Positions 5,369-6,048 of a DNA stretch of 6,048 bases are shown here, piece after piece. Source of the stretch: an uncultured Eubacteriales bacterium (GTDB taxonomy: Bacteria > Bacillota > Clostridia > Oscillospirales > Oscillospiraceae); NCBI GenBank assembly GCA_900549865.1, contig URPU01000115.1, forward strand, positions 1 to 6,048, written 5' to 3'. The notes below the pieces were generated by a model, which saw nothing but the letters and a program-made list of their open reading frames with translations, searched no databases and was not told where the DNA came from. Both the position numbers and the translations under genes were made by a program. Position 1 is the first letter of the stretch. Each line of letters begins with the position of its first letter.

Positions 5369-6048
5369 AGTATTGGTCAGCCCGTCTATTTTATCGGCGG
5401 ATTTTTCCCGCCTTGGCTCGGAGGTTGCTTCGTTAGAGCAGGCCGGGGCAGATTGGATTCATGTAGACGTGATGGATGGCAATTTTGTGCCGAATATCAC
5501 CTTTGGCCCCTGCGTATTGGCTGCCTGCCGCCCGCATACGGATTTGCCGCTGGATGTGCATCTGATGGTGGATGACGCCATTCGCTATATTCCCGCCTTT
5601 GCAGAGGCCGGGGCAGACATCATCACTGTGCATATGGAAGCAGAACGCGATGTGAAAAAGAGCGTGGATTTAATTCACCAATATGGCTTAAAGGCCGGCG
5701 TTGCCATCTCTCCCAACACGCCGGAGCTGATTTTGATGAACATGCTAAACCAGGTGGAGCTTGTTTTGGTTATGACGGTAAACCCAGGCTTTGGCGGCCA
5801 GAAATTCATGCCGGAAGCGGCGAAAAAAGTGCAGGCCATTCGGCGTATGCAGATCAATCCGGAGCTTCGCATCGGCGTGGACGGCGGGATCAATCTGGAA
5901 AACGTGAAAAGCGTGATTCATGACGGCGCAGACGTCATCATCGCGGGCAGCACGGTGTTTAACGCGAAAAACAAAGCGCTGGCCATCAACGCCTTAAGAC
6001 GCGGATGCCTCGCCTCGAATCCCGATTTCCGTCTCATCACCTTCAGCG
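5361..6048 (+). CDS. rpe: Ribulose-phosphate 3-epimerase (runs off the window)
   Basis: Interconverts D-ribulose 5-phosphate and D-xylulose 5-phosphate in the pentose phosphate pathway, in the cytoplasm. A TIM barrel with the family signatures: SPSILSADFSRLG (7-19), HVDVMDGNFVPN with metal/catalytic residues His34 and Asp36, DVHLMV with His67, NPGFGGQKF, and VDGGIN with Asp174; the phosphate-binding AGSTVF follows. The start is fixed by a good RBS and by overlap with the rsgA stop at 5366-5368. There are 229 codons with no stop by 6048, whereas the family is usually about 215-225 residues. The last ~18 residues (from about RRGCLASNPDF) lie beyond the normal end at INALR-x-x-C and use a different codon style, so the true C-terminus may be different. 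Confidence 0.93.
   Translation, partial: MNKVLVSPSILSADFSRLGSEVASLEQAGADWIHVDVMDGNFVPNITFGPCVLAACRPHTDLPLDVHLMVDDAIRYIPAFAEAGADIITVHMEAERDVKKSVDLIHQYGLKAGVAISPNTPELILMNMLNQVELVLVMTVNPGFGGQKFMPEAAKKVQAIRRMQINPELRIGVDGGINLENVKSVIHDGADVIIAGSTVFNAKNKALAINALRRGCLASNPDFRLITFS

Noticed and set aside
5995..6048. C-terminal end of a minus-strand gene entering from the right
   Set aside because: A minus frame ends at a TAA near 5995, but the ~17 visible residues match no family I recognise, and a chance stop is just as likely.

Overview
The window looks like Bacillota (Firmicutes), probably Clostridia of a gut or rumen type. This is inferred from AGGAGG-like ribosome binding sites, sigma-A-type promoters, a secreted chitobiase-like/heptad-repeat protein, a membrane-anchored leucine-rich-repeat (LRR) protein, and the rsgA-rpe gene pair. 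No species can be named. No RNA gene, CRISPR array, transposase or integrase is visible.

Layout. 1-126: two GC-rich hairpins, one a likely terminator for the first gene. 127-1500 (-): secreted repeat protein. 1501-1671: its promoter and RBS. 1672-2754 (-): MocR/GntR-type regulator (winged helix plus PLP aminotransferase-like domain) that stops before the usual C-terminal subdomain. 2755-2962: divergent control region with two well-formed back-to-back promoters and a repeated ATGATAC element on the regulator's own promoter. 2963-5368 (+): one open frame whose first ~540 codons are a membrane-anchored LRR protein and whose last 258 codons are RsgA (circularly permuted ribosome-assembly GTPase) without its N-terminus. 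5361-6048 (+): ribulose-phosphate 3-epimerase, overlapping rsgA by 8 bases and running off the window.

The main point is the join at about 4585-4604. Codon use changes abruptly there: TTA/TTG leucine codons go from 2 in about 543 codons to 15 in 258, and CAA glutamine goes from 1 of about 15 to 13 of 18. RsgA begins inside its OB-fold, and the predicted topology would put a cytoplasmic ribosome-binding GTPase outside the cell. The simplest reading is that two different genomes, or two distant loci, are joined there, by a chimeric assembly or amplification product or by a recent recombination. A functional new LRR-GTPase is less likely. A second, weaker anomaly is the end of the epimerase frame (from about 5994), which continues past the usual family end with changed codon style.

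In the upstream part, the MocR-type regulator probably controls itself: direct repeats cover its -10 region and start site. The same 9-mer, TATGATACC (+ strand), lies on the -10 of the secreted-protein gene, so that gene is a candidate target. The divergent LRR gene may share this control. In the downstream part, rsgA and rpe form a translationally coupled housekeeping pair.
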